Assembly: GCF_000238255.3 (NCBI RefSeq)
Contig: NZ_CP011039.1
Coordinates: 731,001-795,000 of the forward strand
Length of the DNA: 64,000 nucleotides
From: Pseudoalteromonas spongiae UST010723-006
GTDB lineage: Bacteria > Pseudomonadota > Gammaproteobacteria > Enterobacterales > Alteromonadaceae
Direction of reading: 5' to 3'
The notes beneath the pieces are model-generated. The model was not told the origin of the DNA, searched no databases, and saw only the letters and a list, made by a program, of their open reading frames with translations. This document shows, piece by piece, positions 16,277 through 24,364 of the stretch (positions are counted from its first letter, which is position 1; every line of letters begins with the position of its first letter). The translations under genes and the position numbers were made by a program.

Positions 16277-16984
16277 ATGGATTCCAAAATAGATTATACA
16301 AAATATACAATTGAAGCATTAAGAGAAGAAAGAGATAGTCTCAGCGAGCGCGAACAACCTGAATTATATAAAGAATTAAACGATCTTCTTATTCAACGGA
16401 TAAAAGAGAGAAACGATAAACAAGAAAAATCTCAAAAAGAGATGCAAAGGGAGTCTGCTGGTTGTTTAGGTTATATTATTGGTGGAATGTCATTTATTCC
16501 GTTAATAGGTGTATTTTTCGGTGTCATAGCAATTGTTTGGGGTGTAGTTACCAAGCATACAAAATTAAAAGTAGTTGGCTCATGTGGCATCGCATTCACT
16601 ATTATACTTTATAGTGCGCTTGGCTATTTTGGTTTTGTTCAAGAAGGTGGAGTTTACGATGATCTACGCAGTGACTTAGCCAAATCACAATTAACAAATG
16701 TAGTACAAGCAATAGAGTTTTATAAAATACAAAATGGTAGTTACCCTGAGTCATTAGAAGTATTGCAAAATTCTTTGCCAGAAAACTCCATGGTTTTCCT
16801 TTACGATCCAGCCCAAGTTAGCACTGATGGGAAATTTTACTACTATAAGCTTATTAACGAAAGCTCTTACCATGTTCGTTCATATGGCCGGGATGGGTTA
16901 ATTAATACATCTGATGATATTCTACCTTCGAAAATAGAGAATGTTGGCTTGATAGCTAATTATCAAGTTGTGAGCGGATTATAG
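16277..16984 (+). CDS. Membrane-anchored protein with a type II secretion pseudopilin-like C-terminal domain
   Basis: CAGGAG lies 10 bases before the ATG. Domain order: an acidic/basic coiled N-terminus (about 1-60, ALREERDSLSEREQPEL), two hydrophobic helices (about 63-90 and 98-118, GYIIGGMSFIPLIGVFFGV), then a domain like the C-terminal half of GspG: VVQAIEFYKIQNGSYPESLEVLQ, GKFYYYKLINESSYHVRSYGRDG and the calcium-site-like INTSDDI. No prepilin peptidase site is present, so it is not a pseudopilin itself but uses the fold on a polytopic anchor. An attC-like palindrome follows directly, overlapping the stop, suggesting it is also cassette-borne. Role unknown. Confidence 0.75.
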   Translation: MDSKIDYTKYTIEALREERDSLSEREQPELYKELNDLLIQRIKERNDKQEKSQKEMQRESAGCLGYIIGGMSFIPLIGVFFGVIAIVWGVVTKHTKLKVVGSCGIAFTIILYSALGYFGFVQEGGVYDDLRSDLAKSQLTNVVQAIEFYKIQNGSYPESLEVLQNSLPENSMVFLYDPAQVSTDGKFYYYKLINESSYHVRSYGRDGLINTSDDILPSKIENVGLIANYQVVSGL

Positions 16985-17080
16985 AAACTCTTTAAGTAGA
17001 AGATACTGGTTTTTATAGTTTCGCACTATTATCGCTATGTTTTGCCAGCTATTTTATGCTGTTTATGGTAAGCGTTATAA
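16979..17080 (+). other. Degenerate attC-like palindrome between two genes
   Basis: The left core TTATAGA overlaps the stop of the 16277 gene, and the right core is GTTATAA (17074-17080). Inner arms AAGATACTGG and CCAGCTATTTT pair, around a loop with TATAG/CTAT pairing. The total (102 bp) is close to the next attC-like site. The left core lacks the usual AAC, so this is the weakest of the three. Confidence 0.4.
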
Positions 17081-17632
17081 GCACTTTGAGATATGAGTAA
17101 ACTTTTTAGCATAATGTTCTTGATGACAGCATTTTCCAGTATTGCGGCTGAAAAGGTTTCTTTTGTAAGCTTGTTGTCATCACCTGACAAGTACGACGGT
17201 AAATGTGTCCAAACAGTTGGCGTGATAAGCGTAGAGTTTGAAAACGGAAGTTTATACCTTGACCAAGCTAGCTACATAGCAAGAGCCTATGAAAATGCTA
17301 TTTCTCAACCATTTGAAGCTGCGCAAGTTACCTACAACAGCGATAATCCAGAAGCTCATATTCAGAAGTTAGCAGGTGCATACGAGGGTAAGTTTGTTAG
17401 GGTTGTTGGTAAGTTTAAAGCGTTTAACCCGTCAAGACGGCTAAATAGAGCTAAAAGTTATTTTAGTTCAATAAGTCACATCCAAACTCTAGCGCCAAAT
17501 GAAGGTTCTAGCTTTGGTAATCAAGCAAGGTGCTTTTAACAAAGCAAATTAGAAGTGCGGACAAAAACCAGTTGGTTTTTTTTCGTACCTCACAAATTTT
17601 AGCCAACTAACTTTAGCCGTTTATTTGCGGCG
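17075..17632 (+). mobile_element. Probable integron gene cassette (558 bp)
   Basis: The unit runs from TTATAA after G17074 to G17632, contains one short gene starting 19 bp in, and ends in a long attC-like palindrome. The circular junction would give GTTATAA facing TTTTAAC, six of seven positions complementary. It abuts the preceding attC-like palindrome, as cassettes do in an array. Confidence 0.5.
17093..17539 (+). CDS. Secreted small protein, 148 aa, cassette-borne
   Basis: The signal peptide MSKLFSIMFLMTAFSSIAA is followed by a single domain with VSLLSSPDKYDGKCVQTVG, ISVEFENGSLYLDQ and EGKFVRVVGKF. The DGK-x-V-x-x-x-G and LYL pattern recurs in small OB-fold-like proteins of unknown function. 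Two Cys residues (in GKCVQ and the penultimate residue) could pair in the periplasm. The gene starts 19 bp after a probable cassette boundary, with GAG close to the ATG, and its stop lies within an attC-like site. The brief 5' leader and single-gene layout agree with a promoterless integron cassette. Function unknown. Confidence 0.72.
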   Translation: MSKLFSIMFLMTAFSSIAAEKVSFVSLLSSPDKYDGKCVQTVGVISVEFENGSLYLDQASYIARAYENAISQPFEAAQVTYNSDNPEAHIQKLAGAYEGKFVRVVGKFKAFNPSRRLNRAKSYFSSISHIQTLAPNEGSSFGNQARCF

Positions 17633-17638
17633 TTACCA
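17534..17638 (+). other. attC-like site of the second cassette
   Basis: The left core TTTTAAC overlaps the stop codon and the right core is GTTACCA (G17632). The arms are long and imperfect: GCAAATTAGAAGTGCGG pairs with CCGTTTATTTGC, and CCAGTTGG with CCAACTAA, with bulges. The central loop is T-rich. Length (105 bp) and geometry fit a large attC. Confidence 0.55.
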
Positions 17639-17639
17639 C

Positions 17640-18235
17640 CGTCAGTTGTTGGCACTGAACTGCCTTAGAGAAACTAAGCATGTTATGGACTTGAATTAAT
17701 AATTCATCCATGAAGCTTGGTTCCATCGATCATCCATGACCTCACTTCCTCAAGCTGCGAAGCGTTGCTTCGGTCTTTCGTCACCCCATTAATCAAACCT
17801 GAAAACAGAATTTAAATGAATAATGCGAGACAGGGAGCGAAGCGGTCGAGCAAGCCATGTAGGCATGGGTGAATAGCGTCTTGAGACGAACGAAGTTCGG
17901 CTAGCTATGAACGCGAGATAAGGACTTCGAGCTGGAAAGCGTACAAGGATGTTTAGCGCGTTGCTTCATGGTGTTAATGTTCATATTTAAATTGTGTTTG
18001 AAGAATCAGTTTGATTTTTGGGGCACGTTTTTTGGTTCGTTTTTGTCGTGTAACAAAAATGAACAAGAGGGGCAGTTGCGCAATGTATAGTTTTGTAAGT
18101 TTAAAGTTGATAGTACGACAAACCGGCTTTAATTTTATTTTTAAGCTGAGATTAAGTTTTTAAGTTTAAAAGTTCGTTTTCAAAATACACCTAAAAGCGC
18201 GTTTTCAGAATAGACAAAACTCAAATTTTAACCAT
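17640..18235. other. Intergenic stretch at the right end of the island
   Basis: No gene is seen. It begins with an R left-end sequence (CAGTTGTTGGCAC at 17643-17655, then ACTGCCTTAGAG). It then holds inverted copies of a short palindromic unit, including R3 at 17821-17868 and TACAAGGATG near 17942, which also appears near 469. The last 200 bp before rdgC show nothing recognisable except the terminator. Confidence 0.55.
17821..17868 (+). repeat. Dispersed repeat R3, right copy
   Basis: TAATGCGAGACAGGGAGCG, then GTCGAGCAAGCCATG and TAGGCATGG. It is the inverted counterpart of 544-604. Confidence 0.75.
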
Positions 18236-18262
18236 AAAAAAAGCCGCATTTACGGCTTTTTG
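18236..18262 (-). terminator. Rho-independent terminator of rdgC
   Basis: AAAAAGCCG and CGGCTTTTT form a stem around CATTTA, about 30 bp beyond the rdgC stop on the minus strand, with a long U-run in that direction. Confidence 0.85.
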
Positions 18263-18293
18263 AATATTTAGCGTCGGCTACAAAAAGGAAACC

Positions 18294-19205
18294 TTAAATT
18301 GTATCTTCCGGTTCACCTAGTGCAGTAATCAGCGCTTCTAGCATTTGCTTAATTTCATCGCTTGAAAGCATAAAGTCAGCATCTAGCTTAACTGCCATAT
18401 CTTCTTTTGGAATGTCAGCGTTTTCTTCTTTTAACAGCTCTGCGTAGTTTACACGTTTAATTGAGCCGTCTTCTTGCAGCACAAAGCGAATACGCTCCAT
18501 CCAATCTAGCGCTAACTTTGTAACCACTTTACCGTTATCTAAGTGATTTTTTACTTCGTCAGAGGCAAGATCGTGCTGTTTAAGTACTACCTTAGCGCCG
18601 TTTTCTTCTGGTTCAACAAGCTCTGCATCAAGACCAATGGTAAATTGTTCTGGAGCTTCGTCTTTCGCTAACCAATTTGTTAAAAATAAGCCTAAATCAT
18701 AGTTTACGAAAGCGGGCACTACAGGCAATGAACCAAGTGATTTACGAAGTAGTGCAAGTAACTCTTCTGCTTTATTGAAACTTGCACTGTTAACCACCAT
18801 CCAGCCTTTTTCTAAGTCGATAAAGGCAAACTGTAAGCTCGATTTTTTAAACGCCTGAGGCAGTAATGAATGCACTAAGTTTTCTTTTAACTCGTCTTTC
18901 TCTTTTTTCTTAACAGGGCGGTTTTCGCTGTTTTCGATTTGTTCTACTTTCTCTGCCAGAAGATCATTGATCACTGCTGGCGGTAGTACTTTTTCTTCGC
19001 GTTTAGCGCAAAGCAGAATGCTTTTTTTACTAAAGTGCGACAGCATTTGGCCATGTTTACCAAGTGCTTTGGTCCAGCCAAAGGTGCTTAAATCTTGGCT
19101 GCCACATGGGCGAAATTTATCTTGCTCGAGTGCTTTTTCAAATTCGTCTTGGTTGTAATCAACTTCTTGTTTGAAGCGATAGCAAATTAGGTTACTAAAC
19201 CACAT
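18294..19205 (-). CDS. rdgC: Recombination-associated protein RdgC
   Basis: RdgC is a nucleoid-associated, ring-forming DNA-binding protein that restrains RecA and influences recombination. The 303-residue length equals the E. coli protein, and typical stretches are visible: the N-terminal MWFSNLICYRF, STFGWTKALGKHG, LLCAKREEKVLP, FIDLEKGWMVVNS and LDWMERIRFVLQEDGSIKRV. It is the first clear core gene after the accessory island, so it marks the island's right border. It is transcribed away from the histidine kinase side toward its own terminator, and AGGATCC precedes the ATG on the minus strand. Confidence 0.95.
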   Translation of the reverse strand: MWFSNLICYRFKQEVDYNQDEFEKALEQDKFRPCGSQDLSTFGWTKALGKHGQMLSHFSKKSILLCAKREEKVLPPAVINDLLAEKVEQIENSENRPVKKKEKDELKENLVHSLLPQAFKKSSLQFAFIDLEKGWMVVNSASFNKAEELLALLRKSLGSLPVVPAFVNYDLGLFLTNWLAKDEAPEQFTIGLDAELVEPEENGAKVVLKQHDLASDEVKNHLDNGKVVTKLALDWMERIRFVLQEDGSIKRVNYAELLKEENADIPKEDMAVKLDADFMLSSDEIKQMLEALITALGEPEDTI

Positions 19206-19281
19206 GAAAGGATCCTTGAAATTGTATTGGCAAAACCAATTTCGTTATAAATTTTGCTTAGCGTATCAGGGTTACAAACAA

Positions 19282-19308
19282 TAAAAAAGCGCCTTTCAGC
19301 GCTTCTTT
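19282..19308 (-). terminator. Rho-independent terminator of the histidine kinase gene
   Basis: AAGCGC (19287-19292) and GCGCTT (19299-19304) form the stem; on the minus strand it is followed by a run of T. It lies just beyond the kinase stop. Confidence 0.8.
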
Positions 19309-19321
19309 ATCAATTGAGCAA

Positions 19322-21088
19322 TTAATCCACCAACGGGTAGGAGTCTGGACTTGGCATATCCTTAGGGAAGGTGATTTTATAGCACAAGCCTTTGCCTGGT
19401 TCGCTGGTTGCTGTGATATCGCCAGCCAGGGTTTGTTTTACTAAGTTAAAGGTAATGTGCGTGCCAAGGCCACTGCCGCCTTGCTCGCGACGTGTTGTGT
19501 AGAATGGGTCAAATAAATTTTCTAGCTGCTCAGCTTCAACACCACGGCCGTTATCTTTAAAGGTAATGGCTACTTCGCCATCTTGCTCTTGAATATTAAT
19601 ATCAATGGTGCCTGCATTGATGCCTTCAAAACCATGAATTAGTGAATTCATAATCAGGTTGGTAAAAATTTGGCTAATTGCGCCAGCAGGTAAGTTGAGT
19701 AATAAATCTTTCGGACAATGAATATTAATTTTATGCATTGTCTTTTTAAGTTTCGGGTGAAGCGAGCGAATAATTTCGTTAAGGTATTCTTTTAAGTTAA
19801 TTTGACGCACCGCTTCACTGGCTTGGTCTACCGCAATTTGCTTAAAGCTAGCAACAAGCTCAGATGCGCGCTCTAAGTTAGTTGTTAATAGGGCGGTACT
19901 TTGTTTTGCGTCGGCAATAAATTCTTCAAGCGCTTTTGGTGAGAGGGTTTTTTCTGCGTATGCCGCTTCTACTTGTGCCAAGCGCTCTTGTAAAAACGAT
20001 GTGGCGGTTACGCCAATCCCAACGGGTGTATTAATGTCGTGGGTAATACCTGCAACTAAACCACCGAGTGCCGCCATTTTTTCAGAGCCAACTAAGCGCT
20101 CCTGCGCCATATTTAATTCATCTACATACTTAGTAAGTTCGTCCTGCTTAACGAGTAATTCGCCTTCAGTGGTTTTGCGGCGATCGACTTCTTCTGTAAG
20201 TACCAACTTTTGTTTTTCAAGTTCGTATTTCTGTTGCTGTAAATCCATCATTGCTTGGCTTAGATTTGATGTTTTGCGTGCAACTTCTTGTTCTAGAAGT
20301 AGGTTTTGTTGGTCGAGCTTTTCGTTTGTTTTTACAAGCTGTCGTTGTGTTGATTCGAGTTGGTCTTTATAACTTACCACTTTATCAATCAGCTTATTGA
20401 ACGAATGCTCCATAATTTTTAGTTCGTTGTGCTCAGTGGTTTCTATGCTTACGCGCGCACCTTCAAGGTTATCGAGCTCTAATTCTTCAATTTGCTGAGT
20501 TAAGTCTGTTAATGGCTCGGTAAGCAGGCGTCTGAATGCCATTAAAAATAAAATAATTAGGAAAGTAGTTTTGATTAAGGCATTACCGACTAAAAAGTAC
20601 AGCGATACCATAATGCGGCTAAACACCACTTCGCGGCTTGAAAATAGTGTTACGTCACCTACTTGTGTCGCGCGACCTGAAAATTCAAATACTAGCGGAA
20701 AGGTGTAACCAAATAGGCCTGAACTGGTATGTTGAACAAGCACGGCTTCTTGCACGAGTTGCGACTCGTAGCGTTCAACAATATCAATTGATTGACCTAT
20801 TTGTGAAATAATTTCACCGTTATCATCGCGAACAATTACCCCTTCGATAGAGGGGATTGCAAGTAAACCCTCGGCAATAGTGCGGGTTTGCTGCGTATTT
20901 AGCTCCCAAATGGCGCGCGTTAAGCTGCCGGAAAAGGTTTTTTGTAAGGTGGAAAGTTCGTTTTGAATGTGATCTTTTGAATTATGGTATTCAGCGATTA
21001 CTTGACCGCAAGTTACGATAAACGTAAGTACAAAATATACTGAGAGTACGCTGGTTAACAAGCGTTTAGAAAGACTTTTGCTTAACAT
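19322..21088 (-). CDS. Membrane sensor histidine kinase
   Basis: Domain order: TM1 about 10-31, a periplasmic sensor of about 125 residues, TM2 about 160-186, a HAMP-like linker, a long coiled coil (about 235-335, Gln/Glu/Lys-rich), a dimerisation/phosphoacceptor helix with His350 in GLVAGITHDINTPVG, and a HATPase domain with NLIMNSLIHGF (N box), DNGRGV (G1), FDPFYTTRREQGGSGLGT (F and G2). All catalytic motifs are intact. It lacks a receiver domain; the single-domain response regulator that starts 259 bp away on the opposite strand is the likely partner. The H-box resembles the HWE-free, ATP-type kinases with HD-N-TP. The signal sensed is unknown. Confidence 0.9.
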   Translation of the reverse strand: MLSKSLSKRLLTSVLSVYFVLTFIVTCGQVIAEYHNSKDHIQNELSTLQKTFSGSLTRAIWELNTQQTRTIAEGLLAIPSIEGVIVRDDNGEIISQIGQSIDIVERYESQLVQEAVLVQHTSSGLFGYTFPLVFEFSGRATQVGDVTLFSSREVVFSRIMVSLYFLVGNALIKTTFLIILFLMAFRRLLTEPLTDLTQQIEELELDNLEGARVSIETTEHNELKIMEHSFNKLIDKVVSYKDQLESTQRQLVKTNEKLDQQNLLLEQEVARKTSNLSQAMMDLQQQKYELEKQKLVLTEEVDRRKTTEGELLVKQDELTKYVDELNMAQERLVGSEKMAALGGLVAGITHDINTPVGIGVTATSFLQERLAQVEAAYAEKTLSPKALEEFIADAKQSTALLTTNLERASELVASFKQIAVDQASEAVRQINLKEYLNEIIRSLHPKLKKTMHKINIHCPKDLLLNLPAGAISQIFTNLIMNSLIHGFEGINAGTIDINIQEQDGEVAITFKDNGRGVEAEQLENLFDPFYTTRREQGGSGLGTHITFNLVKQTLAGDITATSEPGKGLCYKITFPKDMPSPDSYPLVD

Positions 21089-21347
21089 TGAATTAACCAG
21101 AACCTCATTATTGTAATTTTATCATGTTCGCCATTAAAGTTAGCTAATTTTGACCTAAAAATAAATACGAAAGTGGTTAAATAAATCGAATAAATAAAAG
21201 CTTAGTTCATTTTAACCAGCTCTACTGACATTTTTGTTAAATAATTTGATCTAATCACGGCATAACGTAACTAGCACGCATAAATCTTGCAATTACCGCG
21301 TTTACTCATATTATGGCTATATTATTACGGTTTTTATTGGTTTTATT

Positions 21348-21719
21348 TTGTCTAGTACATTTCCCGTACTTGTGTGTGATGACTCGTTAATTGCGCGAAA
21401 GCAAGTAGCGCGTTATTTCAAAAATCACAATGACTTTGTTGTTAGCCAAGCCCAGAACGGGCAAGAGGCACTCGACTTATTGCGCCAGCAAGAGTTCGGT
21501 TTGTTGTGCCTAGATTTGACTATGCCAGTTATGGACGGTCTTGGCGTGTTAGCTAATTTAAAAGCCGAAAAAATTCACTTACATACCATTATTATTTCTG
21601 CCGATATTCAACCTGAAATGAAACAGCGAGTGGCTGAGTTTGGCGTACTAGGATTTATTGAAAAACCATTTAAAGATGAAGCGTTTTCGTCACTTTTGCA
21701 TAAATTTGGCATTCGTTGA
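21348..21719 (+). CDS. Single-domain response regulator (CheY-like)
   Basis: The 123-residue protein is only a receiver domain: acidic pocket Asp11-Asp12 (VCDDSLIARK), phosphoacceptor Asp56 (CLDLTMPVMDG), a Ser in IIISADI and Lys106 (FIEKPF). The start is TTG, with no clear ribosome binding site, and no ATG alternative upstream. Without an output domain it must act by protein contact, as CheY or Spo0F do. It is divergent from the histidine kinase gene and probably receives phosphate from it. The intervening 259 bp should hold both promoters. Confidence 0.85.
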   Translation: MSSTFPVLVCDDSLIARKQVARYFKNHNDFVVSQAQNGQEALDLLRQQEFGLLCLDLTMPVMDGLGVLANLKAEKIHLHTIIISADIQPEMKQRVAEFGVLGFIEKPFKDEAFSSLLHKFGIR

Positions 21720-21797
21720 TTTATTATAGTGCTAAATGGAATAAATTATCTTTTTTTATAGTTGACATATCTTTGACGATTCGGCAGTCTAAAGGCC

Positions 21798-21857
21798 ATG
21801 AAACAAATTAATTTAGTACACACCACCATTATTACAACCATTATCCTAACTGGATAG
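21798..21857 (+). CDS. thrL: Threonine operon leader peptide
   Basis: The 19-codon frame reads MKQINLVHTTIITTIILTG, with five Thr and five Ile codons clustered in the second half. It is followed 25 bp later by a strong terminator and then by the aspartokinase-homoserine dehydrogenase gene. Scarcity of charged tRNA-Thr or tRNA-Ile should stall ribosomes here and favour read-through into thrABC. It is shorter in the Thr/Ile run than the E. coli leader. Confidence 0.9.
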   Translation: MKQINLVHTTIITTIILTG

Positions 21858-21882
21858 TGGCATAGGTCTGTACGCAAAATTT

Positions 21883-21917
21883 AAAGGCCTGTGCTCACTA
21901 CGAGCACAGGCCTTTTT
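21883..21917 (+). promoter_or_regulatory. Transcription attenuator of the threonine operon
   Basis: A perfect 14-bp stem, AAAGGCCTGTGCTC (21883-21896) and GAGCACAGGCCTTT (21902-21915), with a 5-base loop, runs into T residues. It lies between the leader peptide and thrA. The upstream strand needed for an antiterminator probably includes GGCATAGGTCTG at 21859-21870. Confidence 0.9.
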
Positions 21918-21940
21918 CGTTTTTGGAATGGGGAAAAAGA

Positions 21941-24355
21941 ATGAAGGTATTAAAATTTGGAGGCTCGTCTCTTGCTGACTTTGCCTGTTTAAAGCAGGTA
22001 GCTGAACTTGCCAAAGGTCAACTTGAAGATCAGATGTTGTTAGTGTTATCTGCACCAGGCGGTATGACAGACAGTCTTGTTGAATTATCTGAGCTGGCTG
22101 AAAAAGGGCAAGATTATTCAGCAGCATGGCAAGCACTCGTTACGCGTAGTGAAGGCCTTAAAGCACAGGTGTCAGACGTTGCAGTTGTAACTAATTGGCC
22201 TAATTTTGACGAGCTAAAACAAAAACTTGATGGTGTAGCGTTAATCGGGCATTGCCCAGCACAAGTAAAAGCCTACGTTATAAGCTTTGGTGAGCGCGTT
22301 AGTGTATCGCTGATGCAGGCGCTGTTAAATGAGTTATCGCCAGTTTACCTTGAAGCCACTAAGTGCATTGCATCTAACAATAACTATTTAGATGCAGAAG
22401 TTGATTTAACACAATCAAAACAGCAATTTGCAAAGCAATTAGCAGAGCAGCCAAGCAAAGTTTATATTATGCCGGGCTTTACTGCCGCAAGCGAGCAAGG
22501 TGAGTTAACAACCCTTGGTCGTAATGGTTCTGATTACTCTGCAGCGATAGCTGCAGCCTGTGTTGATGCTAAAATTTGCCAAATTTGGACAGATGTAGAT
22601 GGTGTTTACAGCGCCGACCCGCGTTATATCAAATCGGCAATGAAAATTGATAGCTTAAGCTACAAAGAAGCCATGGAGCTTTCTTATTTTGGCGCTAAAG
22701 TACTTCACCCTAAAACAATTCTTCCTTGTGCTAAATATGGCGTGCCGTGTGAGATTAAAAATACGCATGATCCTGATGTACCAGGCTCGCTTATCAGTGC
22801 GCAGTCAAGCTCAAATGGCGAACCAGTAAAAGCGCTTTCGAGTTTACAAGATCTTGCAATGATCACGGTGTCAGGTCCAGGCATGAAAGGTAAAGTGGGC
22901 ATGGCATCGCGCGTATTTAGCGCATTAGCCCAAGATGAAATCTCAATTGTGTTAATTACACAGTCATCGTGCGAATTCAGCATCAGTTTTTGTGTTTATC
23001 AAGCTGATTTAGCTAAAGCCACAAACGCACTTGAGCAAGCATTCGCGTTAGAAGCGCAAGCAGGCCTGATAGAACCATTCCAAATCGAACAAAATTTAGC
23101 AATTGTGACTTTAGTTGGCGACAACATGAAAGCCCATAAAGGCCTTGCTGCTAAGTTCTTTGCATCACTTGCGCAAGCACAAGTTAACATTGTTGCGATT
23201 GCGCAAGACTCGACAGAAAGCGCGATTTCAGCGGTAATTGATGGTCAATCTTGTAATGATGCAGTGAAAGTATGTCATGAAAACTTCTTTACTCATGTGC
23301 CTTCTATCGATGTATTTTTACTTGGCTGTGGTTTGGTTGGTAAAGAGCTGGTTAGCCAGCTACAACGCCAGCAAGAATGGCTGCAAAAACGTAATATCAA
23401 ACTAAATTTGTATGGCGTTGCAAACTCGCGTCAAATGCTACTTGATAGTGACGGCGTAGATTTTGAAAACTGGCAAATGCAACTTGCTGATTCACAGCAG
23501 AGCTTTGATTTAAAAGCGGTTGAGCAATTTGTTAAAGAAAACCATTTAATTAACCCTGTGCTTGTTGATTGTTCATCATCACAGTTCTTAGCAGAGCAGT
23601 ATTTAGACTTTATTAATGCAGGCTTCCACGTAGTAGCTGCAAATAAAAAAGCAAATACAAGCTCTCAGGCATATTACCAATCGCTGGTATCTGCCACACA
23701 AAAAACAGGTCGTAAATTCTTATACGAAACAAATGTAGGTGCTGGCTTACCTGTGCTTGATAACTTGCAGCTGCTGTTTGGCGCAGGTGACAAATTACTT
23801 AGCTTTAACGGTATTTTAAGTGGTTCACTGTCGTATATGTTTGGTGTAGTTGAAGATGGCTTAAGTTTAAGCGCAGCAACTAAACAAGCAAAAGACAATG
23901 GTTTTACAGAGCCTGATCCGCGAGATGATTTATCCGGTATGGATGTAGCGCGTAAGTTACTTATTATTGCCCGTGAATCTGGACTACAGCTTGAGCTTGA
24001 TGATATTGACGTTGAACCTGTGGTATCACCAAAATTTGCTGAAGGTGCAAGTGTTGATGAGTTTATGGCACGACTACCTGAACTTGATTCTGAATTTACA
24101 GCGCGCGTTGAATCAGCAAAAGCGGATGGCAAAGTACTGCGTTATGTTGGTTCAATCGAAGATGGCAAATGTAAAGTAGGTATTCAAGCAGTAAGCAAAG
24201 AAGATGCGCTTAACAGTGTACGCGACGGTGAAAATGCACTGGCAATCTTAAGTCAATACTACCAGCCAAAACCATTTGTCATTCGTGGTTATGGCGCTGG
24301 CGCAGAAGTTACTGCGGCAGGCGTATTTGCTGACATTTTAAAAACATTGCCGTAG
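21941..24355 (+). CDS. thrA: Bifunctional aspartokinase I / homoserine dehydrogenase I
   Basis: This enzyme phosphorylates aspartate and reduces aspartate semialdehyde to homoserine, the first and third steps toward threonine. I place the start at ATG 21941, after GGGGAAAAAG, not the earlier ATG at 21923. Aspartokinase domain: KFGGSSL at residues 4-10, TLGRNGSDYSA and WTDVDGVYSADPR. The central ACT region (about 300-450) contains ITVSGPGMKGKVGMASRVF and binds threonine in homologues. Homoserine dehydrogenase domain: NAD(P) motif LLGCGLVGKEL near 458-468, NKKAN, ETNVGAGLPVL and GILSGSLSYMF. Length (804) matches the family. It is first in thrABC and lies under attenuator control. Confidence 0.97.
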   Translation: MKVLKFGGSSLADFACLKQVAELAKGQLEDQMLLVLSAPGGMTDSLVELSELAEKGQDYSAAWQALVTRSEGLKAQVSDVAVVTNWPNFDELKQKLDGVALIGHCPAQVKAYVISFGERVSVSLMQALLNELSPVYLEATKCIASNNNYLDAEVDLTQSKQQFAKQLAEQPSKVYIMPGFTAASEQGELTTLGRNGSDYSAAIAAACVDAKICQIWTDVDGVYSADPRYIKSAMKIDSLSYKEAMELSYFGAKVLHPKTILPCAKYGVPCEIKNTHDPDVPGSLISAQSSSNGEPVKALSSLQDLAMITVSGPGMKGKVGMASRVFSALAQDEISIVLITQSSCEFSISFCVYQADLAKATNALEQAFALEAQAGLIEPFQIEQNLAIVTLVGDNMKAHKGLAAKFFASLAQAQVNIVAIAQDSTESAISAVIDGQSCNDAVKVCHENFFTHVPSIDVFLLGCGLVGKELVSQLQRQQEWLQKRNIKLNLYGVANSRQMLLDSDGVDFENWQMQLADSQQSFDLKAVEQFVKENHLINPVLVDCSSSQFLAEQYLDFINAGFHVVAANKKANTSSQAYYQSLVSATQKTGRKFLYETNVGAGLPVLDNLQLLFGAGDKLLSFNGILSGSLSYMFGVVEDGLSLSAATKQAKDNGFTEPDPRDDLSGMDVARKLLIIARESGLQLELDDIDVEPVVSPKFAEGASVDEFMARLPELDSEFTARVESAKADGKVLRYVGSIEDGKCKVGIQAVSKEDALNSVRDGENALAILSQYYQPKPFVIRGYGAGAEVTAAGVFADILKTLP

Positions 24356-24364
24356 GAGAGGGTG

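Noticed and set aside
21846..24132. Several antisense frames opposite thrL-thrA
   Set aside because: They follow from codon bias of the real gene and include the attenuator stem; none resembles a protein family.
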